From: Candidatus Omnitrophota bacterium
GTDB taxonomy: Bacteria > Omnitrophota > Gorgyraeia > JAHIPI01
Reading direction: 5' to 3'
Assembly: GCA_018894435.1 (NCBI GenBank)
Contig: JAHIPI010000087.1
Location: forward strand, 1 to 37,859
DNA length: 37,859 nt
The first letter of the stretch is position 1; each line of letters starts with the position of its first letter. The position numbers and the translations under genes are program-made. Shown in pieces: positions 28,598-37,137 of this stretch. A model generated the notes under the pieces. It ran no database searches. It had not been told where the DNA came from and saw only the letters and a list, made by a program, of their open reading frames with translations.

Positions 28598-29689
28598 TTA
28601 TACAATGAGCTCCCGCACAGATTCTTCAATAATATTTTCGGATATGTTTTTAACAACGGCTACCTTACCGATTCGGACGGGCAGCACGAACGCATTGACG
28701 CCTTCGGTGAATTTTTTATCGTGCAGCTCGGCATCCATGATTTTTTTTAATTTGATATTCTTTATTTTTGTCGGAAGCCCGGCTCGCGAAACAAGGCTAT
28801 TTATGGACGAGGCATCCTTTTCTGACAGCATACCGAGTTTATTGGATATATTTGCCGCAGCGAGCATTCCTATAGCCACGGCTTCCCCGTGATTATACAG
28901 GCCCGTGTAACCGGAAGCGCTTTCTATGGCATGGCCTATGGTATGTCCGTAATTTAATGCTGCCCTTACCCCTTTTACGTCCTTCTCGTCCTTACTTACG
29001 ATCTTAGCTTTTATCGCGCAGCATTTCTTAATGGTATATTCCATCTTAGTCTTATTTAATCTTATTATTGAGTCGATATTCTCGCTTAAGAAATTGAAAA
29101 ACGAACGGCTGTCTATGACGGAATATTTTATTATCTCGGAGAGGCCGCATTTTATCTCGCGCTTGGGCAGGCTTTTCAGAGATGAGGTATCAGAGATTAC
29201 GATGGACGGCTGATAAAAAGCACCCACCATGTTTTTGGCAAATGGCGCATCTATGGCTACCTTGCCGCCTATTGATGAATCGACCTGCGCTAATAACGTC
29301 GTCGGTATTTCAATAAGGGGCACACCGCGCCTATAGACCGCCGCCACGAAACCGGCCAGGTCCCCGACAACACCGCCGCCGAACGCTATTATAAAAGGCT
29401 TCTTGCCCTTATCGGCATGCGCTATTTTATTTATCAAACTGAAAAATGTCTTAGGGGATTTACTGGTTTCAGAGTCGGGCACCATCTCAGTGTGAACGCT
29501 TATGCCGTTTTTTTTGAGCGATTCCCGCAAGGTGCGTCCGTACAGGCGGTTTATTTTGGGGTTCGTTATTATTACGGCGTTATCGCCTATGTTCAAGCGT
29601 GAGATATATAAGCCGCTTTTCTTGAGGATACCGTGGCCTATTTTTATCTTATAGCTGTTACGCCCCAGATTAACCTTTATCTCTTTCAT
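28598..29689 (-). CDS. aroB: 3-dehydroquinate synthase
   Basis: AroB catalyses the second step of the shikimate pathway (DAHP to 3-dehydroquinate), using NAD and zinc. FGGGVVGDLAGFVAAVYRRG is the NAD-binding loop. VPLIEIPTTLLAQVDSSIGG KVAID and KNMVGAFYQP follow. ALNYGHTIGHAIE and YNHGEAVAIGM carry the zinc histidines. The 363 residues match the family. It overlaps the end of nnrE by 20 bases. No other shikimate gene is in the window. Confidence 0.96.
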   Translation of the reverse strand: MKEIKVNLGRNSYKIKIGHGILKKSGLYISRLNIGDNAVIITNPKINRLYGRTLRESLKKNGISVHTEMVPDSETSKSPKTFFSLINKIAHADKGKKPFIIAFGGGVVGDLAGFVAAVYRRGVPLIEIPTTLLAQVDSSIGGKVAIDAPFAKNMVGAFYQPSIVISDTSSLKSLPKREIKCGLSEIIKYSVIDSRSFFNFLSENIDSIIRLNKTKMEYTIKKCCAIKAKIVSKDEKDVKGVRAALNYGHTIGHAIESASGYTGLYNHGEAVAIGMLAAANISNKLGMLSEKDASSINSLVSRAGLPTKIKNIKLKKIMDAELHDKKFTEGVNAFVLPVRIGKVAVVKNISENIIEESVRELIV

Positions 29690-30365
29690 ATCCCTTCTCG
29701 AGTTCTATGGCCTTCTCCAGTAACTCCTGAGGGAAGCCTATGTTTACTACCTCAATGGAACCTGTATGGGATGGGCCATCCCCTGTATAGAAACCCTTTT
29801 TGGGTAATCCAAAACTTAATGTATATAGGGCCGTTACCGCCACAGGCTCAGCCTTGCCATTATCCGCATTTAAGCCGGAAGGCACATCTACCGCCAGAAC
29901 CGGCAGCCGGGCAGAATTTATGAGGTCTATTACCTTTTTCAAGATGCCCTTGATAGGGCCGCGAAATCCTGTTCCGGTCAAAGCGTCTATTACAAGCGAA
30001 TAATTAAAACTGTCATTAAGGCGCTCAACATCCTCTTCCGAAATAAGTTCCTTTACATTTTTTATCTTAAGGAGTAATTTTAGGTTAATCGCCGCCTCAT
30101 TTTTTACGTCTTCTTTTTTTCCCAGGAGGTATAGGTCTGCCCGAAGGCCGTCCGTTATTAATTTTCTCGCGGCTACTAATCCGTCGCCGCCGTTATTTCC
30201 CCTACCGCAAAAGACAGCAATATTTTTTCCTTCTACGCGCTCTATTTCTTTTGCCTTTACCGCGACGGCAGAACCCGCGTTTTCCATAAGCTCAAGCGTC
30301 GATATGCCGCTTGCGGCAGCCATTATGTCCAGTTGGCGCATAGTTTCTGAGCTTACAGCTGTCAT
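29670..30365 (-). CDS. nnrE: NAD(P)H-hydrate epimerase (YjeF N-terminal domain only)
   Basis: This enzyme repairs damaged NADHX/NADPHX by epimerisation. Visible motifs are ENAGSAVA, FCGRGNNGGDGLVAARKL, VIDALTGTGFRGPIKG and LAVDVPSGLNADNG. The 231 residues cover only the epimerase; the dehydratase domain (NnrD), often fused in bacteria, is absent here and may be encoded elsewhere. It overlaps the small basic protein gene by 4 bases and aroB by 20 bases. Confidence 0.92.
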   Translation of the reverse strand: MTAVSSETMRQLDIMAAASGISTLELMENAGSAVAVKAKEIERVEGKNIAVFCGRGNNGGDGLVAARKLITDGLRADLYLLGKKEDVKNEAAINLKLLLKIKNVKELISEEDVERLNDSFNYSLVIDALTGTGFRGPIKGILKKVIDLINSARLPVLAVDVPSGLNADNGKAEPVAVTALYTLSFGLPKKGFYTGDGPSHTGSIEVVNIGFPQELLEKAIELEKGYERDKG

Positions 30366-30766
30366 TTTACTTTACTGCCGGGCTTTACCGGCTTGTCGGG
30401 CTTGGATGCTCCCCTTGCCTCTTCCTTGCCCACTGCGGGCTTTGCTGCTGCGCCCTTTACCGCCGCGCCCTTTGCTAGAGCCGTAGCGCCTTTGGCAGCT
30501 GCCTCGCTTTTTCCTGCCTGCGGAGCGGCTGCGCCTTGAGCGCCTTCTGCAGTCTGAGCGCCTTCGGCACCTTCAGCGGCGGCCTCAACAGCCTTTTCCT
30601 TCTTTATCTTGACTCGAAGCAGCTTGATCTTTTCAAGGCCGTATACGGAATCGCTTTCAGACCATTTATCTTTTCCTGAAAGAAATTTAAGGCGTTCGTG
30701 GCGCTTCCACACCGACCTGTGTGCCTTTTCCTTACCTTTTGATTTTAAACTAGGATGTTGCGACAT
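30362..30766 (-). CDS. Small basic protein (TIGR04137-like) with a long Ala/Gly/Lys-rich tail
   Basis: From the ATG at 30766, with a perfect Shine-Dalgarno (AGGAGGAAAG), the first 65 residues read MSQHPSLKSKGKEKAHRSVW KRHERLKFLSGKDKW..DSVYGLEKIKLLRVKIKKEKA. This matches the small basic protein family known from Chlamydiae and Verrucomicrobia. The following 70 residues are almost only A, G, K, E and P (AEGAEGAQTAEGAQ, AKGAAVKGAAAK), like histone H1- or AlgP-type tails. Family members usually end near residue 65, so the tail is unusual. The longer reading to 30856 is rejected because it lacks a ribosome site. RNA or DNA binding is likely, by charge. Confidence 0.88.
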   Translation of the reverse strand: MSQHPSLKSKGKEKAHRSVWKRHERLKFLSGKDKWSESDSVYGLEKIKLLRVKIKKEKAVEAAAEGAEGAQTAEGAQGAAAPQAGKSEAAAKGATALAKGAAVKGAAAKPAVGKEEARGASKPDKPVKPGSKVK

Positions 30767-30785
30767 CTTTCCTCCTTGTCTTACG

Positions 30786-31355
30786 TTAATTACCTGTTTT
30801 GCGGATATACGAATCCGGATATTTTTGCTTGATGTTCCTAAGATCTTTACTGGCATCTGCCTGCGTAGCGTATCTGCCTATGCATACCTGATGCCAACTG
30901 CCCGAAGATATAAGAAAAGCCTCATATCCGGCCGCACTTAAACGCGCTACTTCCTTTTGGGTATCTTCGATTTTTTTAAGGGCCATGACCTGTATGGTAT
31001 ATGGCCCGGAAATTTTTTCACTTACCGGGGAAGCGTTTACGCTCGGAGTTCTTTTTACCTCACCCGCCGACACAGGTTCTTTTATTTCCGCTTTAGATGG
31101 GTAAGCAGCCGGTGCCGGTATGCGCATCTCTTTCGCGGTCAGTCGCTTACCTTTTTCAACACCCATTGAAAAAAAGAGCGCTAAAAGCATGATTAAAACT
31201 ATGGAAAATAGAACCAGGTTTTCCCATGAAATGGTTAAGACCATCTTTTTTCCAAGCGTAAAGTCCTTTTTGAAATACGCGAATTTTCCGCCTCCGGAGG
31301 GCTTAAACTCCGGGAAAAGTTCTCCCTGGTCTTGTTTTGTGTAATTTTCTCCCAT
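30786..31355 (-). CDS. SPOR-domain membrane protein
   Basis: A cytoplasmic N-terminus (about 1-42) and one transmembrane helix (LVLFSIVLIMLLALFFSMGV) precede a proline-containing linker. A C-terminal SPOR domain follows (about 113-185: YTIQVMALKKIEDTQKEVAR, LSAAGYEAFLISSGSWHQVC and IGRYATQADASKDLRNIKQK). SPOR domains bind denuded glycan strands of peptidoglycan at division sites (family knowledge). The protein is probably a cell-envelope or division factor in the periplasm. It ends 19 bases before the small basic protein start. Confidence 0.9.
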   Translation of the reverse strand: MGENYTKQDQGELFPEFKPSGGGKFAYFKKDFTLGKKMVLTISWENLVLFSIVLIMLLALFFSMGVEKGKRLTAKEMRIPAPAAYPSKAEIKEPVSAGEVKRTPSVNASPVSEKISGPYTIQVMALKKIEDTQKEVARLSAAGYEAFLISSGSWHQVCIGRYATQADASKDLRNIKQKYPDSYIRKTGN

Positions 31356-31359
31356 AAGG

Positions 31360-32073
31360 CTATCTGAGCTTCAAGATTCCTTTCCGTATATTCAACTTAA
31401 ATGTTTCGCTGTCTATAGAGAGAAAAGGCCTTGCGTAATTACCCCTGGCCTTCAGCGTTATGCCCATCCAGCCGTTCGCCTCTTCAGTCAGTAAGGTCGT
31501 CTTCACTATATCCGGCACGTTGCTTGTGACCGAGCTCGAGAATGAAAAATGTAATTTGCAGTTTAAATCACCTTCTTTGCTTACCCACCCTTCTCCTCGT
31601 ATTTTCATATCATCTGTCGCGGCCGCAATATTCTTCATATACACAACATTTTTTTGAAAATTCAATATGCCTTCAATGCATTCGAATCTGGCATCGGGCA
31701 TTTTTGGGATAGTGAGCATGCTGGAGACCGAAGTAAGGAGGCCGATATCCTGCCGAACCACGACATTTCTTACCTTAAAAGATACTTCGCCACTCTGCAG
31801 TAAAAGAGCCGACAGATTGTAGTTGATATTCAGGTCTTCGGCTGTACCCATCATACCGCTTCCATCTGAAATGGATACTCCCCCCAAGAAGATATTTCCG
31901 GGTATCCATATTTTAGACGCTTTAAAGTCGAGCTTTTTCGAAAACTTTTTTTCTAAAGGCGAGAGGATAAGCCGGTTAATGCTATTGAACCGTATGGGTA
32001 TAAGCAAAATAACACAAATTATCAAAACCGATATTACGAATACCCTTAATAGATTCTTTCGCGATGTAATCAT
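31360..32073 (-). CDS. AsmA/GspN-like membrane-anchored protein
   Basis: An N-terminal anchor (LLRVFVISVLIICVILLIPI) is followed by a beta-rich periplasmic domain: LDFKASKIWIPGNIFLGGVS, EDLNINYNLSALLLQSGEVS, MKIRGEGWVSKEGDLNCKLH and SIDSETFKLNIRKGILKL. This repeat pattern is typical of AsmA-like and GspN proteins of the outer-membrane or type II secretion machinery. The match is by pattern only, with no catalytic motif. It lies between the degenerate HD-GYP gene (8-base gap) and the SPOR gene (4-base gap). Confidence 0.65.
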   Translation of the reverse strand: MITSRKNLLRVFVISVLIICVILLIPIRFNSINRLILSPLEKKFSKKLDFKASKIWIPGNIFLGGVSISDGSGMMGTAEDLNINYNLSALLLQSGEVSFKVRNVVVRQDIGLLTSVSSMLTIPKMPDARFECIEGILNFQKNVVYMKNIAAATDDMKIRGEGWVSKEGDLNCKLHFSFSSSVTSNVPDIVKTTLLTEEANGWMGITLKARGNYARPFLSIDSETFKLNIRKGILKLR

Positions 32074-32081
32074 TTTGTATT

Positions 32082-33566
32082 TTACCTGTTCTTTTTCAGT
32101 AAGCCGACAATCGATTTCTCTCCGATTATTTTTAAAAACGCCTTTACCGCTCTGGGGTCAAACTGCGTCCCCGAGCTTTTCTTTATTTCGGATATCGCCT
32201 TTTCAATATCCACCTTCTGCCGGTAGGGGCGTTTTGTAATCATCGCATTAAATGCCCCCGCAAGTGCCATTATTCTTGATCCAAGCGGTATATTATCGCC
32301 TTTTAGCCCATCAGGATATCCTGAGCCGTCATAATTTTCGTGATGGTGCAATATTAGCGGGATGACCGGTTTTAAAAAACTCAAGTGTTTTATTATTTTC
32401 ACGCTTTTTTTAGGGTGCTTTTTTATAATATCATATTCCTTGCCCGTTAATTTCGCGCTCTTAGTAAGTATTTTATCGGAGAATCCTATCTGCCCGGCGT
32501 CATGCAGCAGGGCGGCATAATGCAGGTTTCGTAATTCGTCCGAACCGAGCTGCATCTCTTTTCCCATGGCGAGGATTATCTTTATGAAAGACTCCTTGGG
32601 CCTGTAACTTCCGCCCGTACGCGTTGCCAGAGTAGTAGCCAGCGATTTTATGCTTCCGAGCGTTATATCTTTCTGCTCTTTATACAGCTTGGCATTTTTA
32701 ACAGCTATTACGGCCTGCTCGGAAAGAGTTGCCAGTATTTCCTTGTCAAATATATTGAAGGGCGCATTATCTACTCGGCACATTACGCATATCGCTCCCA
32801 TGACATCCTCGTCGGTTAAAGGCGCGCAGAGCATCTTTTTTGTCATTACAAGTTTCCCCTTGCGCAGAACATCCCGCTTTATAATTCTTGCATAATGGCC
32901 GCGGTATAAACCAGATCCTTTTTTCCCGTTATTACCCGCTGAAATATGTACAATAGTGGGTTTCTTATTGCCGTTTGCGAGCAATATGCAGCATCGCTCC
33001 GCTTTCAGTATTTGCAGCGAAAGGCGCGCTATCTTAGGCAGCAGTTCTTCTAAGTTTAATGTTGAACTTAAGATGCGGTGTATGGTATGGACAGTGGACA
33101 GGGCAATGGCCCTTGGTCTTACTGCTTCGTAAAGCTTTGCAAGCTCGACTTCCTTCTGGAATTCTCTTATAAGCCCCTCCATAAAATTAGAGAATAGCGC
33201 TATTATGTCATCTCTTATCTTGTTTTGGGAGTGGCATATTCCGATATATCCATAAATCTTGTCGCCTTGGATCACGGGTACGCATATACCGTTTTTGGAA
33301 TTTGCGCAGCCGAAACGCACAGGTTTTTTAGATCTCCTCGTCTTATTCAGCAGATTGCGGAACCTTCTCAGGCAGGCATCAGTTACGGCCTCACCTTTCC
33401 GGCAAAAGTACGGTTTGACCTTATCTACACCGGTTATGGCTGCTTTATCGGTCTCCTCCGCCATCCACCATACCGAATCTTTTAAAAGCGCTTTAAGTAC
33501 AGACGCCTCCTTCTTAAAGCCTTCGCTTTTTACTAGCTGTGAAAGTAAGTCTTTAGTATTTTCCAT
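32082..33566 (-). CDS. PocR/GAF sensor protein with degenerate HD-GYP domain
   Basis: Residues about 30-140 resemble a PocR-type sensory domain (CLRRFRNLL, FGCANSKNGICVPVIQGDKI, YGYIGICHS). Residues about 155-295 are GAF and 305-490 an HD-GYP domain. The signature HHHENYDGSGYPDGLKG is intact, but several metal positions are altered. The E and H of the usual EAKDPYTSGHS are lost (ATRTGGSYRPKES), HDIGK is HDAGQ (355-359), and VADAFDAM is LAGAFNAM (D to G436 and N440). It probably binds rather than hydrolyses c-di-GMP, or is inactive. It directly follows pilT, so motility control is plausible. Confidence 0.9.
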   Translation of the reverse strand: MENTKDLLSQLVKSEGFKKEASVLKALLKDSVWWMAEETDKAAITGVDKVKPYFCRKGEAVTDACLRRFRNLLNKTRRSKKPVRFGCANSKNGICVPVIQGDKIYGYIGICHSQNKIRDDIIALFSNFMEGLIREFQKEVELAKLYEAVRPRAIALSTVHTIHRILSSTLNLEELLPKIARLSLQILKAERCCILLANGNKKPTIVHISAGNNGKKGSGLYRGHYARIIKRDVLRKGKLVMTKKMLCAPLTDEDVMGAICVMCRVDNAPFNIFDKEILATLSEQAVIAVKNAKLYKEQKDITLGSIKSLATTLATRTGGSYRPKESFIKIILAMGKEMQLGSDELRNLHYAALLHDAGQIGFSDKILTKSAKLTGKEYDIIKKHPKKSVKIIKHLSFLKPVIPLILHHHENYDGSGYPDGLKGDNIPLGSRIMALAGAFNAMITKRPYRQKVDIEKAISEIKKSSGTQFDPRAVKAFLKIIGEKSIVGLLKKNR

Positions 33567-34661
33567 CTATCCTAATATCCCCTTATCTTCGTCCAGATAT
33601 ATTCCTTTTAGGTTTATCTTTAGCGCTTCCGGATTACTAGATTTTGAAAGCGCCTCCTCTTTTGTCACTAAATTCTTTTTGTATAAAGTTGCGAGTGCCA
33701 TGTTGAATGTGCACATCCCTTCTTCACCGTGTTGGAGCAATTTGATTATCTCCTTTACCCTGTTTTCGCGGATCAATTTTGACGCAATAGGCGTAATCGC
33801 AAGTATTTCTACGGCCGGTATCAGGCCTACTTCTTCCCCTCCGAGCTTTTTAAGCAGGCGCTGGCATGTTATCGCTTTTAAGTTGTTGGCTAATTGCATC
33901 CTTATCTGTTCTCTTTCGTGATGGGGGAAAAAGTCTAGTATTCTCGTGATGGCCTGCATAGTATCTTCCGCATGGAACGAGCTCAATACCACGTGGCCCG
34001 ATTCCGCTGCCGATATGGACGTCATAACGCTTTCGGCATCTCTCATCTCGCCTATTACTATGATATCGGGGTCCTGGCGTAGTATGTGCCTGAGCGCCGC
34101 GTGAAACGATTCCGTATCTACGCCTATTTCGCGTTGATTGATTACGGATTTTTTATCCCCATGTATATATTCGATGGGATTTTCGAGCGTCATTACATGC
34201 TTGTTCTTATTGCTATTTATGTAATCTATAATGCTTGCAAGCGTTGTACTTTTTCCTGTAGAGCTTGCTCCTGTTATGAGAATTATACCACGTTCAAACA
34301 TGGCGATCTTTTCAAAAATCGGCGGCAAATTCAACTCTGCAAATGTCGGTATTTTGTCTTTTATCCGCCGCATGACTATGCCGGATTCGCCTCGCTGCCT
34401 GAATATATTTACCCGGAACCGCCCGATGTTATCCGCTAAGTACGCATAGTCGATCTCGTTTTTTTGTTCAAACTCATGGCGCTGGGTTTCGGTAGTGATT
34501 TGCGAAATGATATTTTCCATGTCCTCTTTGGTAAATTTTCCGCACCTATCCTCAGGGATAAGCCGTTTGTTTATCCGATATATAGGCCCGCTGCCCACTT
34601 TAAGATGTATGTCCGAGGCATTCTTTTCGATCATAGCCTTTAATAAATCAGATATGTTCAT
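33567..34661 (-). CDS. pilT: Twitching motility / pilus retraction ATPase PilT
   Basis: A hexameric secretion-type ATPase: Walker A is GASSTGKST (131-139), and the Asp-box/Walker B region is QDPDIIVIGEMRDAESVMTS. The FRVNIFRQRGESGIVMRRI and HVVLSSFHAEDTMQAITRIL segments match. The N-terminus NISDLLKAMIEKNASDIHLK is the PilT family form. PilT depolymerises type IV pili for twitching. The 364 residues are typical. It directly precedes the degenerate HD-GYP gene on the transcript, and the pilin-like gene lies at the left edge of the window. PilB and PilC are outside. Confidence 0.95.
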   Translation of the reverse strand: MNISDLLKAMIEKNASDIHLKVGSGPIYRINKRLIPEDRCGKFTKEDMENIISQITTETQRHEFEQKNEIDYAYLADNIGRFRVNIFRQRGESGIVMRRIKDKIPTFAELNLPPIFEKIAMFERGIILITGASSTGKSTTLASIIDYINSNKNKHVMTLENPIEYIHGDKKSVINQREIGVDTESFHAALRHILRQDPDIIVIGEMRDAESVMTSISAAESGHVVLSSFHAEDTMQAITRILDFFPHHEREQIRMQLANNLKAITCQRLLKKLGGEEVGLIPAVEILAITPIASKLIRENRVKEIIKLLQHGEEGMCTFNMALATLYKKNLVTKEEALSKSSNPEALKINLKGIYLDEDKGILG

Positions 34662-34664
34662 CTT

Positions 34665-35819
34665 CTATACCCGTTCATATGGTTCGAAGAATTTTTTATA
34701 CTCGTCAAGCGCATAGCGATCGGTCATGCCGGCTATATAATCGCAGATAACGCGATAAGCCCCTTCTTTCTTCAGCCTTTTTTGAAATTTGGGCGGAAGC
34801 TGCTGCGGCTTAGTCAGGTATACACGAAACAGGTCCTTTATAAACCTTATTGCCTTATCCGACATCCTTACTATTCTATAGTGTTGATAAAGATTGTTCA
34901 TTAGAAATTGGCGAAGCGGTTTCCTTTTTTTGAACATCTCATTACTAAAGCATATGACTTTTTTGTTAAGACGCTTTACATCGCCGCTGCTTTTAATATT
35001 TTTTCTTTTAATATTCTTTTCGCTCTCGCTTATTGAATCAGTAACCTGGCTGTCTATAAGTTTTCTTATTATCTGGTATTTACTTTTTTCCTCGGATAAC
35101 CCTTTATATTTTAAGGCTATTGCCGCGTGAGCTTCGCTCCACAGATCGATTTTTTGCAAGTCGGCTTTATCTATCATGCCGCTCGTTATTCCGTCGTCAA
35201 GGTCATGATTGTCATAAGCTATTTCATCCGCCATATCCACTGCCTGTGTCTCCAGGATGGGAAGCGACTTTCCGCCAAGCTCTGCCGCCTGGGAGGGGTG
35301 ATCAAATAGAGTGGAGTGCTTCGCTATTCCCTCCCTTACCTCCCAGCTTAAATTAAGCCCCGGAAATTCCGGATATTGCTCTTCGAGCAGGTCTACAACG
35401 CGCAACCCCTGGGCATTGTGCTCGAATCCGCCATGCCTTTTCATAAGCTCTCTCAGGGCATCTTCGCCCGCATGGCCAAATGGAGTGTGTCCCAAGTCAT
35501 GCGCCAATGCTATTGCCTCAGTCAGGTCTTCGTTTAGGCAGAGTGCCCTCGCTATAGATTTTGCTATTTGCGCCACCTCCAGGGTATGAGTAAGGCGCGT
35601 CCTGTAATAATCGCCCTCATGATTCACAAATACTTGCGTCTTGTATTCCAGCCTTCTGAAGGCGGTCGAATATATTATCCTGTCCTTATCTCTTTGATAC
35701 GCGCTTCTGTAATCGTGTTCTTTTTCTTTATAGACTCGCCCCCTCGTTTCAGCGCTTTTCATCGCATATGGGGCTAGAATCCGATACTCTCTTTTTTCTA
35801 TTTGCGTTCTTGTCAGCAT
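34665..35819 (-). CDS. dgt: dGTP triphosphohydrolase-like HD protein
   Basis: This HD-superfamily enzyme splits dGTP or other dNTPs into deoxynucleoside and triphosphate. RRLEYKTQVFVNHEGDYYRT RLTHTLEVAQIA carries the first His, EAIALAHDLGHTPFGHAGED the HD pair, and HNAQGLRVVDLLE with DMADEIAYDNHDLDDG the later metal ligands. The 384 residues suggest the shorter bacterial dNTPase type. The start overlaps the end of the thymidylate synthase gene by 7 bases, linking nucleotide pool genes. Confidence 0.92.
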   Translation of the reverse strand: MLTRTQIEKREYRILAPYAMKSAETRGRVYKEKEHDYRSAYQRDKDRIIYSTAFRRLEYKTQVFVNHEGDYYRTRLTHTLEVAQIAKSIARALCLNEDLTEAIALAHDLGHTPFGHAGEDALRELMKRHGGFEHNAQGLRVVDLLEEQYPEFPGLNLSWEVREGIAKHSTLFDHPSQAAELGGKSLPILETQAVDMADEIAYDNHDLDDGITSGMIDKADLQKIDLWSEAHAAIALKYKGLSEEKSKYQIIRKLIDSQVTDSISESEKNIKRKNIKSSGDVKRLNKKVICFSNEMFKKRKPLRQFLMNNLYQHYRIVRMSDKAIRFIKDLFRVYLTKPQQLPPKFQKRLKKEGAYRVICDYIAGMTDRYALDEYKKFFEPYERV

Positions 35820-36655
35820 CTTTGTTTCGCTTTGCTTTCTTTTTCCGCTTCTATTTTTTTTCTGGCGTCCTCGAAAAATGGCTCTGCAAATTCCGTATTC
35901 CAGGTTCTCTCCTCAAAGCTTCTGGTCTTTGAGGTCTCGAGAAACTTCTTAAAGTCTTCATAGTAGGAGCCGTAAATGTGGAAGCTGTCGCTTATGTCTA
36001 CGTAACGGCCTACGCCTATTTTTTCGCCGCATCGTGAGGATATCTCGTCCGATACTATTTTTTGGAGGTCCGTAAGAGCAAACATATTCATAAAAGATGC
36101 TTTAAACGCGTCCCTGCTTCTCCAGTGGCTGTTCATGTTTAATATCTTTTTCCCGTCGATCCCGGCGCTTATCCTGAACCATAGCCGCTGTAGACAAGGA
36201 GGGTCATCCGCCTTTCCGTCAAGATCGACATTCCATGTGATTGCCTGCCCCCTGCGGGAATAAGGAACTTCGGATAATTTTTTTATTATTAAATCTATTT
36301 GATTCGTGCGTCCGATTCCCCCCTCATAATCGAACAGCCTTTTATGATAAGTATAAGTCCACTTGCCTTCCCGAGGGCTTATCCAGTGGTCATGTATGCC
36401 CAAAACGACCTCCTGCCGGTACACCTCAAGGTCCTCAAGGCCGCCTGGAAAGGCGCGGTGTATACGCGGTTCGGCCATGGGAAATTTCACTACTATTATC
36501 ATTGTGCAGTCTTTGCTGGGCGGATCTTTTGGTTTGTCGTACTCTGTCTTTATGTCTTCGCCCTTTTCCCATGCCGCGAGAACTGCCTCTTCCCATGCAA
36601 GTGGAAGATTTTCGGCCTCCACGGTTAATATCGGTATGCCGTAATTATTTATCAT
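35813..36655 (-). CDS. Archaeal-type thymidylate synthase family protein
   Basis: The 280-residue protein has the ThyA fold signatures RSRDAFKASFMN (179-190) and SDSFHIYG (222-229). The catalytic cysteine is Cys154 in DDPPCLQRLWF, where most bacterial ThyA have PPCH. The TWNVDLDGKADDPPCLQ and GGIGRTNQIDLIIKKLSEVP segments fit the archaeal-type TS family (as in methanogens). The likely reaction is dUMP to dTMP with methylene-folate-like cofactor. Its start overlaps the phosphodiesterase stop by 4 bases and dgt follows, a sensible dNTP set. Confidence 0.82.
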   Translation of the reverse strand: MINNYGIPILTVEAENLPLAWEEAVLAAWEKGEDIKTEYDKPKDPPSKDCTMIIVVKFPMAEPRIHRAFPGGLEDLEVYRQEVVLGIHDHWISPREGKWTYTYHKRLFDYEGGIGRTNQIDLIIKKLSEVPYSRRGQAITWNVDLDGKADDPPCLQRLWFRISAGIDGKKILNMNSHWRSRDAFKASFMNMFALTDLQKIVSDEISSRCGEKIGVGRYVDISDSFHIYGSYYEDFKKFLETSKTRSFEERTWNTEFAEPFFEDARKKIEAEKESKAKQRC

Positions 36656-37137
36656 TTTATTTTTATTATTTCCCCTTTTATGCCGTCTGCTATCGTAAGC
36701 ATGCCGTAAGACTTATATTTTGCAAAGATCTTATCCGTAGGGCTTCCGGGATTAAAAAATAGGATCCCGTCTTTTATTTCATTTACGGGCGAGTGAGAGT
36801 GGCCAAATACGATAACATCCACTTTTTCCGAAAACTCATCTTTTACATAATTTATCAGATTTGCGGGAGGGCCGTAGCCGTGAACCAGCCCTATAGAGAA
36901 TCCCTTAACTTTTATTATTTCTTTTTCGCCGAGTAACTTGCGTAACTCGGGCCCATCCATATTGCCGTATACCGCTTTCGTTTTAGCCAATTTTTCTAAT
37001 TCTCTCAACACGCTCATTTCTACCAGGTCTCCGGCATGGAGTATCAGGTCCGCACCCTTAAATGCGCTTAATATTTCTGCGGGGATATTGGGACATGCCC
37101 TCGGTATATGCGTATCGGATAATACCCCTATCCTCAT
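36652..37137 (-). CDS. MJ0936/YfcE-type metallophosphoesterase
   Basis: A 161-residue calcineurin-like phosphodiesterase. Metal motifs are visible in order: GVLSDTHIPR (Asp8, His10), LILHAGDLVE, AVYGNMDGPE and VIVFGHSHSPVNE. The usual GNCD is GNMD. Family members hydrolyse phosphodiesters, including cyclic or dinucleotide substrates, but the natural substrate cannot be read from sequence. The start overlaps the upstream ATPase-like gene by 4 bases, and its stop overlaps the thymidylate synthase start by 4 bases. Confidence 0.93.
   Translation of the reverse strand: MRIGVLSDTHIPRACPNIPAEILSAFKGADLILHAGDLVEMSVLRELEKLAKTKAVYGNMDGPELRKLLGEKEIIKVKGFSIGLVHGYGPPANLINYVKDEFSEKVDVIVFGHSHSPVNEIKDGILFFNPGSPTDKIFAKYKSYGMLTIADGIKGEIIKIK

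Noticed and set aside
30767-30856. Longer N-terminus for the small basic protein (start at 30856)
   Set aside because: It overlaps the SPOR gene and lacks a ribosome site, while the ATG at 30766 has a perfect Shine-Dalgarno and matches the known family start.
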